Assembly (NCBI GenBank): GCA_949987705.1
Contig: OX465283.1
Span: forward strand, 73,603,720-73,667,719
Source of the DNA: Thereva unica
Lineage: Eukaryota; Arthropoda; Insecta; Diptera; Therevidae
Length of the DNA stretch: 64,000 bases
Direction of reading: 5' to 3'
In this document: piece after piece, positions 1 to 8,650 of the stretch
Layout of the letters: the number at the start of each line of letters is the position of its first letter
Numbering within the stretch: the stretch's first letter is position 1
The notes under the pieces: generated by a model
The model's input: only the letters and a program-made list of their open reading frames with translations
What the model was told of the DNA's origin: nothing
The model's database searches: none
Translations under genes and position numbers: made by a program

Positions 1-872
1 AAAGATACCGGTGCTCCGTGCTCCATTCTATTTCTAGGATTGGCTGTAGCGTATCTGCTATGAGGCTTGCATGCATTGCGGACAATTTCTGACTTGCATG
101 GGGTTCGAGGAGTGATTCTTATTGGCTGTGCATTGTTGCTCTTTTCTTCAGGTTCTTGTGGAAAAGAACCATTCAGGGCGGCGAAGAAGTAATCTCTCCA
201 TCTCAGGAGTTGCTCCTCGTCGCTGTACAGCAGCCTTTTATGCGCATCCTTTACAACAAGTTTTTTAGTAGAGTGCTTTCCCGTGAGCTGTTTAGTATAA
301 TAATTTGGTACAGCACCTTAATGTTGCCTGTTTTCCGCCCTTTCTGCGAGCTCATTCATCTGCTGCCTTTTAATCGCACCTATACCACACTTCTCTTTAT
401 CTCCCGATGTAATTGCGAGTGTTCCCGTCCACGTTGTAGACGTTTTTCCGGGTCGCTTCTAGAATTTGATTTTTTTTTATTTTTCTAGATTTTGTGGGCC
501 CTTCTGCGTTCTATTTTTTGCCAGGTTGTGTCCGAGATCCAGAAATGCTGGTTTCTTTGGACAGAACCGATGCTCGTTTCCACTGCCGTCAATACAGCGC
601 CCTTTGTTGTACTCCACAGCTCTTCGATATTTGTGTCGTCAGAAACGGTTTGCTGGTTTCAGATTTGTGGTAGATTCCCAACAAATTCTTGGCTTTTAAT
701 GCTCTCCCGCAGACGGTATACTTTAAACCTACGGTTTATGGCATCGTGTTGAGCGGGTCTGATTGCGGCGATTTTTAGGCGAATAGTTGCTACTACCGAA
801 TGGTGGTCATTTCCAGTGTCTGCTCCCCTAAAGCTCCTGACATCCTACATAATAGCTCTCCATCTGCGGCTA
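1..872 (-). pseudogene. RTE-type LINE fragment: endonuclease end, linker and start of RT
   Basis: Read on the minus strand, decayed coding sequence runs from 872 toward the left edge. It shows the end of an AP-endonuclease with RGAD followed by DHHSVV. A linker follows with ELWSTTKGAV, then FWISDTTWQKIERRR. Next come YSDEEQLLRWRDYF with AALNG, and PCKSEI just before the reverse transcriptase. This order is typical of RTE/BovB-like LINEs, whose single protein nicks DNA and reverse transcribes its own RNA. Stops and frame changes break it. It continues past the window edge. Open frames on the + strand at 156-752 are antisense shadows. A close second copy of the RWRDYF part lies at about 11985-12150. 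Confidence 0.8.
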
Positions 873-1040
873 ACCCTACTACTTTGGCCCTTACTAAAAC
901 TCCAAAAGTGGATTTGACAACAAAGCAACCTTGTTGCTCCTACTAAAATCCATACAAAGGCTAATTCTCCTCAAAGAACCAACTGATGCTCTAACTTAAC
1001 CTTTATTAGCACACTTTTGCTACAGAATCTTTTGCCATCT

Positions 1041-1195
1041 AAAGCTTAGGGAAAGCCCCTTTGTACTGTCCGACAATCTATATTTTTTCATATATCAATG
1101 TCGAACAGCAGCTCTAGTCGGAAGATAGAGAGAAAAGATTGATAGAGAGAAGTGAAGGAAGGAACTGTCACAATCTAGCCGCGATATTTGTATTC
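1041..1195 (-). repeat. SINE 3' fragment, reversed
   Basis: The segment is the reverse complement of the 3' part of the SINEs at 27313-27779 and 48079-48563. It shares the AAAGCCCCTTTGTACTGTC stretch, the TGTCGAACAGCAG stretch and the CTAGCCGCGATATT stretch. The tRNA-related head is absent, so this copy is truncated at its 5' end. Confidence 0.8.
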
Positions 1196-1734
1196 CAGAT
1201 ATTTCCCCTTAGCTTGCCTACTCAATTCCCCTTTCAATTTTCGCACCGCGACAAAAAAGTTTCAAAAATATTTTAAACTATTTAATATTGTGGTATTCAA
1301 AAATGTAACTCCACCTTAAATTTTGAAGCATTTTTTGCTATACCGATTTAGGTAGCTGTAGCAATTATTCTCCAATTGTGGCGATTATGTTTACATTACA
1401 AATAACACGTTTTTAGCAAGTTTTGTTTCTGTAAAACTATACGTGAGATAATATTAACAGGAATTTTTTTTACCGATTTTAATACGTCTCAATTTTATTT
1501 GCACAAAATATATTTTCGTACAAGAAAAGCTGAACTAAAACAATCAAACTAGCGAAAACAACAACAACGCAAAACGCTTTTCAAACACGATACGTTTTTG
1601 GACCACCTGTTCATACTTAAACATTAAAACTATTTGAACGGTTCGAAACATTTCATTGTCCTTTTGAAATTAAAACGTTCACCAATATTTATTTAAGACT
1701 ACCGTGTCTTCCGAGTAGTTCTTGATACGAGGGG

Positions 1735-1742
1735 TATATAAA
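1735..1742 (+). promoter_or_regulatory. TATA box of peptide gene 1
   Basis: TATATAAA lies about 51 bases before the ATG, so transcription should start near 1765 with a short leader. The surrounding CGAGGGG and ATCCAGTTCGG are shared with the second copy. A further conserved block, CAATATTTATTTAAGACTACCG, lies about 50 bases upstream and is the best candidate for an activator site. Confidence 0.75.
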
Positions 1743-1792
1743 TCCAGTTCGGGTTCTTCTAAATTTAATATTGTTCAAAACTCGCAGCAATC

Positions 1793-2074
1793 ATGAAGTT
1801 CGTCGCTCTCCTTTTAATTACAATGGTAGTCGCCATTTCTGCTCGTCCTGAGCCAGAGGCAGATTTTCTAGGAATTGGAAGCTGGTTCGACAAAGTCTCT
1901 AAGGATCCCCAAGGCGCCATGAAGGATGTTCAAGATAAGGTAGAAGATGCTGCTCACGATGCCGCAAAGTGGGTTGAAGATGCTGCAGATAATGCTGGAA
2001 ATTGGTTTAATAATGCGGTTAAGGACACACAAGAATGGATACAAAACGCAGTAAAGCCACCAAAAAAAGATTAA
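1793..2074 (+). CDS. Small secreted acidic peptide with Trp-anchored 11-residue repeats (copy 1)
   Basis: The product is 93 residues. The start is the first ATG after the TATA box and is immediately followed by a signal peptide (KFVALLLITMVVAISA, cleavage likely after Ala17). A short acidic run, RPEPEAD, follows and could be a propeptide. The remainder has no cysteine, is rich in Ala, Asp, Lys and Val, and carries Trp at 31, 60, 71 and 82. The last three are exactly 11 residues apart, which suits a long amphipathic helix of the kind seen in exchangeable apolipoproteins or LEA-like proteins. The mature part is net acidic (about 16 acidic to 10 basic residues), which argues against a classical cationic antimicrobial peptide. 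There is no intron. AATAAA at 2140-2145 follows the stop. I do not recognise the family; lipid-surface binding, stress protection or an immune role are all guesses. Its paralog lies at 8215-8529. Confidence 0.88.
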   Translation: MKFVALLLITMVVAISARPEPEADFLGIGSWFDKVSKDPQGAMKDVQDKVEDAAHDAAKWVEDAADNAGNWFNNAVKDTQEWIQNAVKPPKKD

Positions 2075-2139
2075 GAACTATTAAATAGAAATTGTTAGTT
2101 ACCAATCAAATTAATTATCTGTACTTGATAGGAGCTTGA

Positions 2140-2145
2140 AATAAA
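2140..2145 (+). terminator. Polyadenylation signal of peptide gene 1
   Basis: AATAAA lies 66 bases after the stop codon, in a stretch (GGAGCTTGAAATAAAAACGA) also present after the second copy. Confidence 0.7.
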
Positions 2146-2276
2146 AACGAAAGGCTCATTTTAATTTTGTTTAATTTAGTGAATTTATGGAAACTATATT
2201 GCCAGCAAGTACTAGTATGAGAAAAGGTTACTGTGAAAACAGGGTATAACCAGAGATAACATAATACTCCGTATAA

Positions 2277-2987
2277 GAGCCCCCGCACACTACAGACTTT
2301 CCATCGGCCGATAGTTTAGTCGGGCACTTAATCAGTATTAACATGTATGCAAGTGCGCATATTACAACGATTCAGAATCGGCCGATAAATAAGTTTGATG
2401 GGCTACCCGATTGCCTTCAAACTATAATGTCGGCAAACTATCGGCCAACTCCTTAATCAGTATGGAGCTCTTCCACGCGCGCACATTAGGCGATTGTTTA
2501 GTCGGCTAATTCGGCCGATAGTTTAGTTAGCTTCATATTTTTGCGTCGTTAGCTTCATATTTTTGTGGTTATTTTCATGATGGCAAGTTCATTGAAGCTG
2601 GTTATGCTCATTCGATAAAAGGCGAAAATTTTTTCGGGGTAATCTAGCAATTTGGAATGCATCGTAGAAAATTTTCCATACAATAATCTATCACTGTAGG
2701 TAGGATGCACCCAATACTCTCGGTTTCTCTTCCTGGTCCTTTTCCTCCGTTGTATGAAAGCAATAATAACTTTTCTGGACAATGTTGCATTAACACTCAT
2801 TTTGCGACCGCTCTCTTCAAAAGCCTTTTACCAACTAGCAAATCATCCGAGAACAGTCGGCCGACCAGTCGGTCTAGTCTGCGCACTCACCACCAACCCG
2901 ACGGTTTAGTTGGTCCAGTGTGCGCGCTTACAAGTCCAACCCGACCAAACTATCGGCCGATGGAAAGTCTGTAGTGTGCGGGGGCTC
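2277..2987. mobile_element. PIF/Harbinger non-autonomous element, 711 bp
   Basis: The ends are terminal inverted repeats of about 48 bp with one mismatch, starting GAGCCCCCGCACACTACAG. They are flanked by TAA at 2274-2276 and 2988-2990, the 3-bp TWA duplication typical of PIF/Harbinger. Shorter CGGCCGATA and ACTATCGGCC motifs recur inside the ends in both orientations and may be transposase-binding subterminal repeats. It lies just downstream of peptide gene 1. Confidence 0.9.
2555..2800 (-). pseudogene. PIF/Harbinger transposase N-terminal fragment
   Basis: Inside the 711-bp element, the minus strand encodes 81 residues containing REYWVHP, then GKF, and FAFYRMSITSFNEL. These are hallmarks of the N-terminal part of PIF/Harbinger DDE transposases, the YWVHP motif and the F..FRMS..TF.EL helix. 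The catalytic DDE core is missing, so this is a remnant inside an internally deleted copy and cannot be active. It links the element to a specific superfamily by protein as well as by ends. Confidence 0.85.
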
Positions 2988-2990
2988 TAA

Positions 2991-4043
2991 AGATGCGACA
3001 GCTAGAACAAAAAACCCGAACGCTTTTTGCCTCGGCAGGCCTCTGAGATTGCCTCCCCCTTAGCAACATGCAACATATTCGGGTTTCTAGCTACACAAGG
3101 AGGCGAACGTGGTCATGGTCCGCAGCACAAGACATGCGGTGAGTTTGTGGATAAGGAAGCTAGAATTTTAGGGGGCAAGGAAAGGAACTGACAACAGAAT
3201 GTTTCTCGCAACATCTTTCTTTCTTTCTCATCTTTCAAACGTTTGCCTCTAGCGCTACATTGAAGGATTTCCCTGATGCTTTGTATTTTAACTATTTCTT
3301 AGAACATTCCGTGTATTTTTTTTAATGACTGTCTGAGATTCACTATCAATTTCACTTGATTTCAAATTCTTGGTGAGAGGGTTTGCGATATTTTTAAAAT
3401 AGGTGATTAGTTGTGGTTTTGGTTACTTTTTTTTATTTTCTGGTATTTCGGTATTGGCTAACTCGATTGATTTTAGAAACGAATTTAGGTAATTATTCTT
3501 TGTTTTATTTTAGCTGAATTTTCGCTATTGGCTTAAAATGTTGGGTTTTGGCTTTTGTTGTAGGTATATTGTGGGTGTAGATTTTTGGAGACATTTTTTT
3601 GTAAAAAATGCCACAAAGTCGCACAACCTGGACAGTTGTTTGTATCACCCAAAGTTGCAAAGCGCATAAGTGCTTTTCATAAATGCTTGTACAATTAAAT
3701 CCCCGCCCACAATAAAAAATCGTACGTCTGCTCAAAACAATTCGATCGTAATTGTTTTGGTAAAAAATAGGTTCAATACCTTCCTTCTTATTTGAAAACT
3801 CTTCAATTAATGAAAATGAGGAAGCCTTCATGCCAAGTCAATTTTCAGGGAAAACGTATGACAGAAGGAATTCAGTCTCGGACTTGTAATTACAGGATTT
3901 ATCCGTTTTAGAGTCCCCTTGTCAACAGTTAAATATTGAGCCGGTAAATATATACATATACTGCAAACAATGTTTGGAAGATGAAAAAAAAGTATATTAC
4001 AACCGGGTCATTCCATATCAAACCAACCAATGGATCTGGAAGT
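2991..4043. other. Intergenic, no gene recognised; one hairpin
   Basis: There is no supportable gene. An imperfect inverted repeat pairs about 3000-3024 (AGCTAGAA to AACCCGAA) with about 3078-3094 (TTCGGGTTTCTAGCT), a potential stem-loop of roughly 95 nt. The rest is AT-rich DNA with stop-rich frames; the open frame at 3505-3831 on the minus strand has no recognisable domain. Confidence 0.5.
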
Positions 4044-4205
4044 AGTGGAGCAGTCTACTGAATTCCGATCTCCCCTTATGGGAAAGCGTTCGACTCAGTC
4101 AATAGGAGCTTTATATGGCAGGCACTACGGCGACGTGGACTGCCTGATAAAATAATAGAATTGATAAAATCGCTATATATAAATTCCAAATTCTCCTTAA
4201 TGGAA
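4044..4205 (+). pseudogene. RTE-type LINE reverse-transcriptase fragment
   Basis: The + strand encodes KAFDSVNRSFIWQALRRRG, then LPDKIIELIKSLY, the first catalytic-motif region of an RTE-like reverse transcriptase (the Asp of KAFD binds metal). Both ends are truncated. A near-identical piece lies at 49790-49928, so both derive from the same family. Confidence 0.85.
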
Positions 4206-4469
4206 AATTATCCGACATTTTTTAAACCATAATATTTAATTCCTTTTTTTAAATAATTGCAGTTCGCAACTTTGTGGTGCATAACCACGTCCAAGCCTAA
4301 AAATAAGGCCAGAAACGTTAAATTATCGCTTTTAACTTAGCACCGTTCCTAGAATGCTATTTGACAGTTCTTATTTTACAACTTAATAGAATCTCGTGTC
4401 TCTAGTTCAGGTTGAAAATGCCCAGTAGGGAAAATCGCAAGTACTTACTCTGGGAAATAGATATGGAAG

Positions 4470-5969
4470 CAGGCGCGGATCTAGAATTTTGTTTTGGGTG
4501 GGGGTCACGGAATTAAAAGTAAACCAAGAAAGCGAAACACTGAAAGCGTTTGACTATTTACTTGGACAAAATGGAACGCTTTCATTTCACCAACGGAACC
4601 AATATCATCAGAGGGTGGTAGAAGCTGAAAAAAATTTCCTTCAGACTTTTCATAACCCAGCATCTGTGTGTACAACGGGACTCACAAGTAAAAGAAAGCC
4701 GAGATCGATGTTATTATGTAGGGATAATGAACTTCTCTATAATCGTGATACTGACGGAAAAGTAGATATTCTGGTGGCAAATGATAGGAACTTCAGGGCA
4801 CTCTTCGTTGAATTTGGTGACTTTACTCTTCAGCATCATTTGGAAACCGCAGGTTCAATCGCGACATATTATATATCAGTAAAACCAGAGAATTTCATCA
4901 CATGTTGCGATGCATACCAAGCAATTCGTTCCTAGGATATCGTCATCGATCTGTGTGAGAAATTCGACTTGGACCTAAAATATTTGGTTGGAATTAGAAC
5001 AGATAGTTGCTCGCTAATGGCGTCTGATTTGAAAGGGGTATGTCAGGACTTGACGAAAGTAGCCATTCACGCAAGACGTTGTTCTTGCAGTAATCATTTG
5101 TTAACAATTCTTTATTAAAATCTTCCAAAGTTTCAAATTGTCGCAATGCTTCAGGAACAATGAGAGCAGTTTTGGCTTTGGCTAACGGTTTTGCAAACGT
5201 TTTTAAAAAACATCTTGGTGGCAAATCACTTAAGGACTTTGCTAGACTGGTAGAAACCAACTTTACTAGTTGGGTAGAAAATCACGTTGGGCACATGCAG
5301 TTTGAGGGTGAACAATTAATAAACAAGTGTGACGCACTTAATGAGATTTCGATGCGGGAGGACGCGAAAACTGCATCTGCTGCGGCAAATCTTCGTCTTG
5401 TACTTTTCAGCCTAGAGTTTCCGATTTCATCTGCTTGGTTAAATGACGTTCTAGGCGTGTATAATATTCGTACTATTTGATTTTTTATCATAGTCATTAA
5501 TAACATAATAAACTTTTACTTTTCGTACGTGTCCGGTACAACTTTACCTTTAAGCCGAATACTCCAAACTTCTTCACTAGATTTAAAAAAAGCGACGGAT
5601 TTGATCAAAGACCCTTGCTGACCAAAAGATGTGATGAAGATTCTGGTTTTCGACGGTTATTTACTGAAGCCCAACAATTGGATGAGGAATTCAAAGAAGC
5701 ACGGGTTGTTTATCGTCAAAAAATCAAACTCCAGAAGAAGAATATTCATTCCTTTATTGGACAACAATGTTACCGAATTTAATGAAATGCTTTCTCCAGA
5801 CATGTTGGACCGAGACGTTGATCAGTTGAGCCATTCAAGATGTTCGACAAGTAGCAGAAGCGTATCAGCAGCTTTTGGTTTCTCCCATCTCAACTATTAT
5901 TGCTTAGTTCGAGCATTTGGGGGGGGGGTCATGACCTCCGTAACCCCCCTCCCCTTGAATCCGCGCCTT
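4470..5969 (+). mobile_element. hAT element, internally deleted, 1.5 kb
   Basis: The left end is CAGGCGCGGATCTAG at 4470. The right end is the complementary TTGAATCCGCGCCTT, ending at 5969. The flanks are TATGGAAG (4462-4469) and TTTGGAAG (5970-5977), an 8-bp duplication matching at 7 of 8 positions, as expected for hAT. It carries a broken transposase. Runs of G and C just inside each end (GGGTGGGGGTCAC and the mirrored GGGGGTCATGACC) belong to the subterminal region. The same left end occurs at 26658. Confidence 0.88.
4489..5900 (+). pseudogene. hAT transposase remnant (ZMYM/TTF-like type)
   Basis: Several frames together resemble the hAT transposases annotated as zinc-finger MYM-type or DUF4371 proteins. 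The order is a helical N-terminal stretch (FHQRNQYHQRVVEAEKNFL), then DRNFRALFVEFGD and LQHHLETAGSIATYY. After a stop and a deletion comes FDLDLKYLVGIRTDSC, where the family has a G.DGA-like catalytic region. Near the end come AKTASAAANLR and SLEFPISSAWLNDVLG, matching the C-terminal helical region before the dimerisation domain. Stops, frameshifts and missing catalytic segments make it non-functional. Assignment rests on motif order and on the hAT ends. Confidence 0.75.
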
Positions 5970-5977
5970 TTTGGAAG

Positions 5978-7547
5978 TGCTTCTTTATTTAGCGTTTTCT
6001 TAAATACCAAAGAAGTACTTCTTAGTAATGCAGGGTTCGGTGACCATGCGTTTGATTTCGCGCAAAAAGCATGTTCGAGGGTCATAATTAGTCAAAAACC
6101 GGGAGGAATTTCGTTTCTCAGCAACTATCCAGATGAGAACACTTTACTTGGCTGAAAATGTTTGAAGCAAACCTGAACGCATTTCGCTACGCCTCTGTTC
6201 AAGTTCGACAATGTATTTTGTTGTTGCGGTCAAGTGTCTTTACATTTCTTTTACAAATTGTGGAGATAGACTGCGCTTTTAATTTATTTTACTAGCGTTA
6301 AATGTACGATGTATGGATTGGAAGGATACATTCTACCCTTTATATTCATGAATTAATCAAAATTACATTTCTATGATAGCGAATGGCCCTTGGCACACTT
6401 GCCCATCATTTCAAACAGGTTTTAATATGAGTTTGAAAATACACGCTGGTCACACTTTTGGCCATCATTTTCGTGTAACTATTGTACCATTTTTACTCAT
6501 AACTAGTAGCCTATGGAGTAGTGCTGGGGTGCAAGCAAATTTTCATCGAAAACATGCTGGTGTTAGTGCAATGAACGGTGAAACCAGAAAATGTTTGGCT
6601 GAACAAATGATGGAAGAAAAACTGTCCCCTAGCCTATAAAACCGGTTTTGATATGACGGAAAAGTATGCGGAGGGCCAATGTTCTCAGCTGCTTTCCATG
6701 GTGTTTTCTTTTCGGAACAGCCTTTTACGGCGCACTAGATTTTATCGACACTTTTCTTTATGACGCACAGGATTATCACTTTGTAAAAAAAACTATAGCT
6801 TGAATTCACAATTTTAATATTTGTGAATTAATTTTTATTTATTTTTATTTTATGCGGTAACAGAACTGTCAAAGCCAAGCGTTGCTTGACACCCATGAAC
6901 ATATGGGTGTTTCTTTTCTTTTAGAGCGAGAGTTTCTTGAGCCCAGATATCTCCCTCGAATTGGTATACATGTACGCTATGTTCTGTTCCTTAACTTTTC
7001 TATTCTAAAGGAGTAACTTGTTCACCAGAAAATTTCGGCGTGAGAGCTTAACCGAGATGCAATGTGCTTCTGCTTACTCTCTTCCTCTTACCGTGGGTAG
7101 TAACATTATCGACACGGGTTTTTCAGGTACTTTTAGGATTTACCTCTCTTTTGCCTCCCACGGCCCCAAAAGAAGTCGTAGAAGGCTCCAAGACCCCTCA
7201 ATATTTTCGTAACGGTACCTACTATGCACTGAGTAAGTATTTATTAGATTTCTTCATGGGCATTTTTGGGATGAACGTTGGGCGTCACATTCGTAAAATT
7301 GAATACTTTTTTGCGCTTTTTTTGGTGAAAACAATTTGGAGGGAGGTCGGGCGCCATGAGCGAAGCTCTGCATAGGATTTCTAATCCCCAGGGATAACAA
7401 AATCTATGCGGACGATTCTGAATATGCTTGGCTAGGTGTCTGTAAAGCACGTAGTACACAATTTTTCATCATCGAATCTTAAAAAAGATTTTGAAGTATC
7501 CAAAATCAATTTTGCAGATTAGTAATTTCTTGCCTATCGCGGACTGT
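5978..7547. other. No confident gene; weak exon-like segment near 7130-7231
   Basis: Mostly stop-rich sequence. The segment 7130-7231 is preceded by TTTTTCAG and followed by a good donor (GAGTAAGT), and it is open in the frame reading LLPPTAPKEVVEGSK and TPQYFRNGTYYAL. It could be an internal exon, but no family is recognised and flanking exons were not found. Open frames at 6373-6639 and 7244-7459 show no domain. Confidence 0.3.
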
Positions 7548-7603
7548 GCACACATAATATTTTTTTATTTAAGGGGGTTGCAGCGCACGCGGGTTTTTGC
7601 TAG
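7548..7603 (+). mobile_element. Helitron 3' end
   Basis: The segment GGTTGCAGCGCACGCGGG, then TTTTTGCTAG and a T, matches the 3' end of the Helitron at 34414-38424 (shared GCACGCGGG and GCTAGT, and an upstream CACATAATA). A short hairpin followed by CTAG and a T in the flank is the canonical Helitron 3' terminus. No matching TC 5' end was found, so this is a 5'-truncated or decayed copy. It abuts the start of the second duplicated peptide block. Confidence 0.75.
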
Positions 7604-8155
7604 TACTAAAATATAATTTAAAAAAATGTAAACTATTTAAGATTGTGCTAAATTGAGGAGTATTGCCCTAGCCCCAATCGGCCCCAAACTCCCTTTAAAT
7701 ATCAAAGCGCTTTCTTCTTTACCGGTTTATGAAGTTATAGTAGGTTACAATTGTCACAATTATGAATTCATTACAGGTAGCCTGTTTCTAGCAAGTTTTG
7801 TGTATTAAGCCACATGTAAATTCATAACAACAATTGTTTCTGTAAACCTATACCTAAGGTAATATTAAAATTTTATTAGAAGCTACTGATATTTTATTAC
7901 GTCTCAATTTTCTTTGCCCAAAATATATTTTCGTACAAAAAAGCTGGATTAAAGCAATCAAACCAGCGAAAATAACAAAACGCAAAACGCTTCTCAAACA
8001 CCGATACCTTTTGGACCACCTGTTCATATTTGAACATAAACACGTAAGCGAATCGGTTTGAAGCATTTGATTGTCCTTGGATTCATTTTGAAATTAAGCT
8101 CAACAATATTTATTTAAGACTACCGAGTCTTCAGAGTAGCTCTTGCCACGAGGGG

Positions 8156-8163
8156 TATATAAA
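8156..8163 (+). promoter_or_regulatory. TATA box of peptide gene 2
   Basis: TATATAAA lies in the same context as in copy 1 (GAGGGG before, TCCAGTTCGG after), 52 bases before the ATG. The upstream CAATATTTATTTAAGACTACCG block is also kept, suggesting that the two genes share their regulation. Confidence 0.75.
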
Positions 8164-8214
8164 TCCAGTTCGGATTCTTCTAACTTTAATTATTGTTCCA
8201 AACTCGCAGCAATC

Positions 8215-8529
8215 ATGAAGTTCGTCGCTCTCCTTTTAATTACAATGGTAGTCGCCATTTCTGCTCGTCCTGAGCCAGAGGCAGATTTTCTAGGAATTGG
8301 TGGCTGGTTCGACAAAGTCTCTAAGGATCCTCAAGGAGCCATGAAAGAAGTCCAAGATAAGGTAGAAGGTGCTGCTCAAGATGCCGCAAAGTGGGTTGAA
8401 GGTGCTGCAGATAGTGCTTCTAGTTGGATAGGAAATGCATTCGACAAGACCCAGAACTGGGTCGAACAGGCTGGAAATGATGTTAAAGATTGGATCGAAA
8501 ACGCAGTAAAGCCACCACAAAAAGATTAA
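8215..8529 (+). CDS. Small secreted acidic peptide with Trp-anchored 11-residue repeats (copy 2)
   Basis: The product is 104 residues from the ATG at 8215, chosen because it matches copy 1 and follows the conserved leader. An upstream in-frame ATG at 8143 lies before the TATA box and is unlikely to be used. Signal peptide and acidic RPEPEAD segment are identical to copy 1. Trp falls at 31, 60, 71, 82 and 93, with the last four exactly 11 residues apart, so this copy has one more 11-residue unit than copy 1. Between W31 and W60 the sequence again follows a helical pattern (FDKVSKDPQGAMKEVQDKVE). The tail, NAVKPPQKD, is nearly the same as in copy 1. There are no cysteines or introns, and the mature peptide is acidic. 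The role is unknown; an amphipathic helix that lies on lipid or another surface is an inference from the repeat alone. Confidence 0.88.
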   Translation: MKFVALLLITMVVAISARPEPEADFLGIGGWFDKVSKDPQGAMKEVQDKVEGAAQDAAKWVEGAADSASSWIGNAFDKTQNWVEQAGNDVKDWIENAVKPPQKD

Positions 8530-8595
8530 GAACTATTAAATAGAAATTGTTCGTTTCTTATGTAATTAATTGATTGTATTTTAATAGGAGCTTGA

Positions 8596-8601
8596 AATAA
8601 A
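8596..8601 (+). terminator. Polyadenylation signal of peptide gene 2
   Basis: AATAAA occurs 67 bases after the stop, in the same sequence context as in copy 1. Confidence 0.7.
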
Positions 8602-8650
8602 AACGAAAGGCTGCCTAAGTTTAATTCTGTTTTAGTGGATTTATGGAAGC

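Larger units (their letters stand above)
1255..2160 (+). repeat. Duplicated block, copy 1 (promoter, peptide gene and 3' UTR)
   Basis: This block matches about 7605-8650 across upstream DNA, promoter, coding sequence and 3' UTR, with scattered substitutions and small indels. Shared upstream landmarks are the AAACTATTTAA stretch, GCAAAACGCTT, GGACCACCTGTTCATA and CAATATTTATTTAAGACTACCG. Because non-transcribed promoter DNA is included, the copies arose by segmental duplication and not by retroposition of an mRNA. Confidence 0.9.
7605..8650 (+). repeat. Duplicated block, copy 2 (promoter, peptide gene and 3' UTR)
   Basis: This is the partner of 1255-2160. It contains extra short insertions relative to copy 1, for example between AAGATTGTG and the shared pyrimidine-rich part. 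It keeps the core promoter, the leader AACTCGCAGCAATC and the 3' UTR nearly unchanged. Confidence 0.9.

Noticed and set aside
156..752. Open + strand frames near the left edge
   Set aside because: They are antisense to a recognisable RTE LINE on the minus strand.
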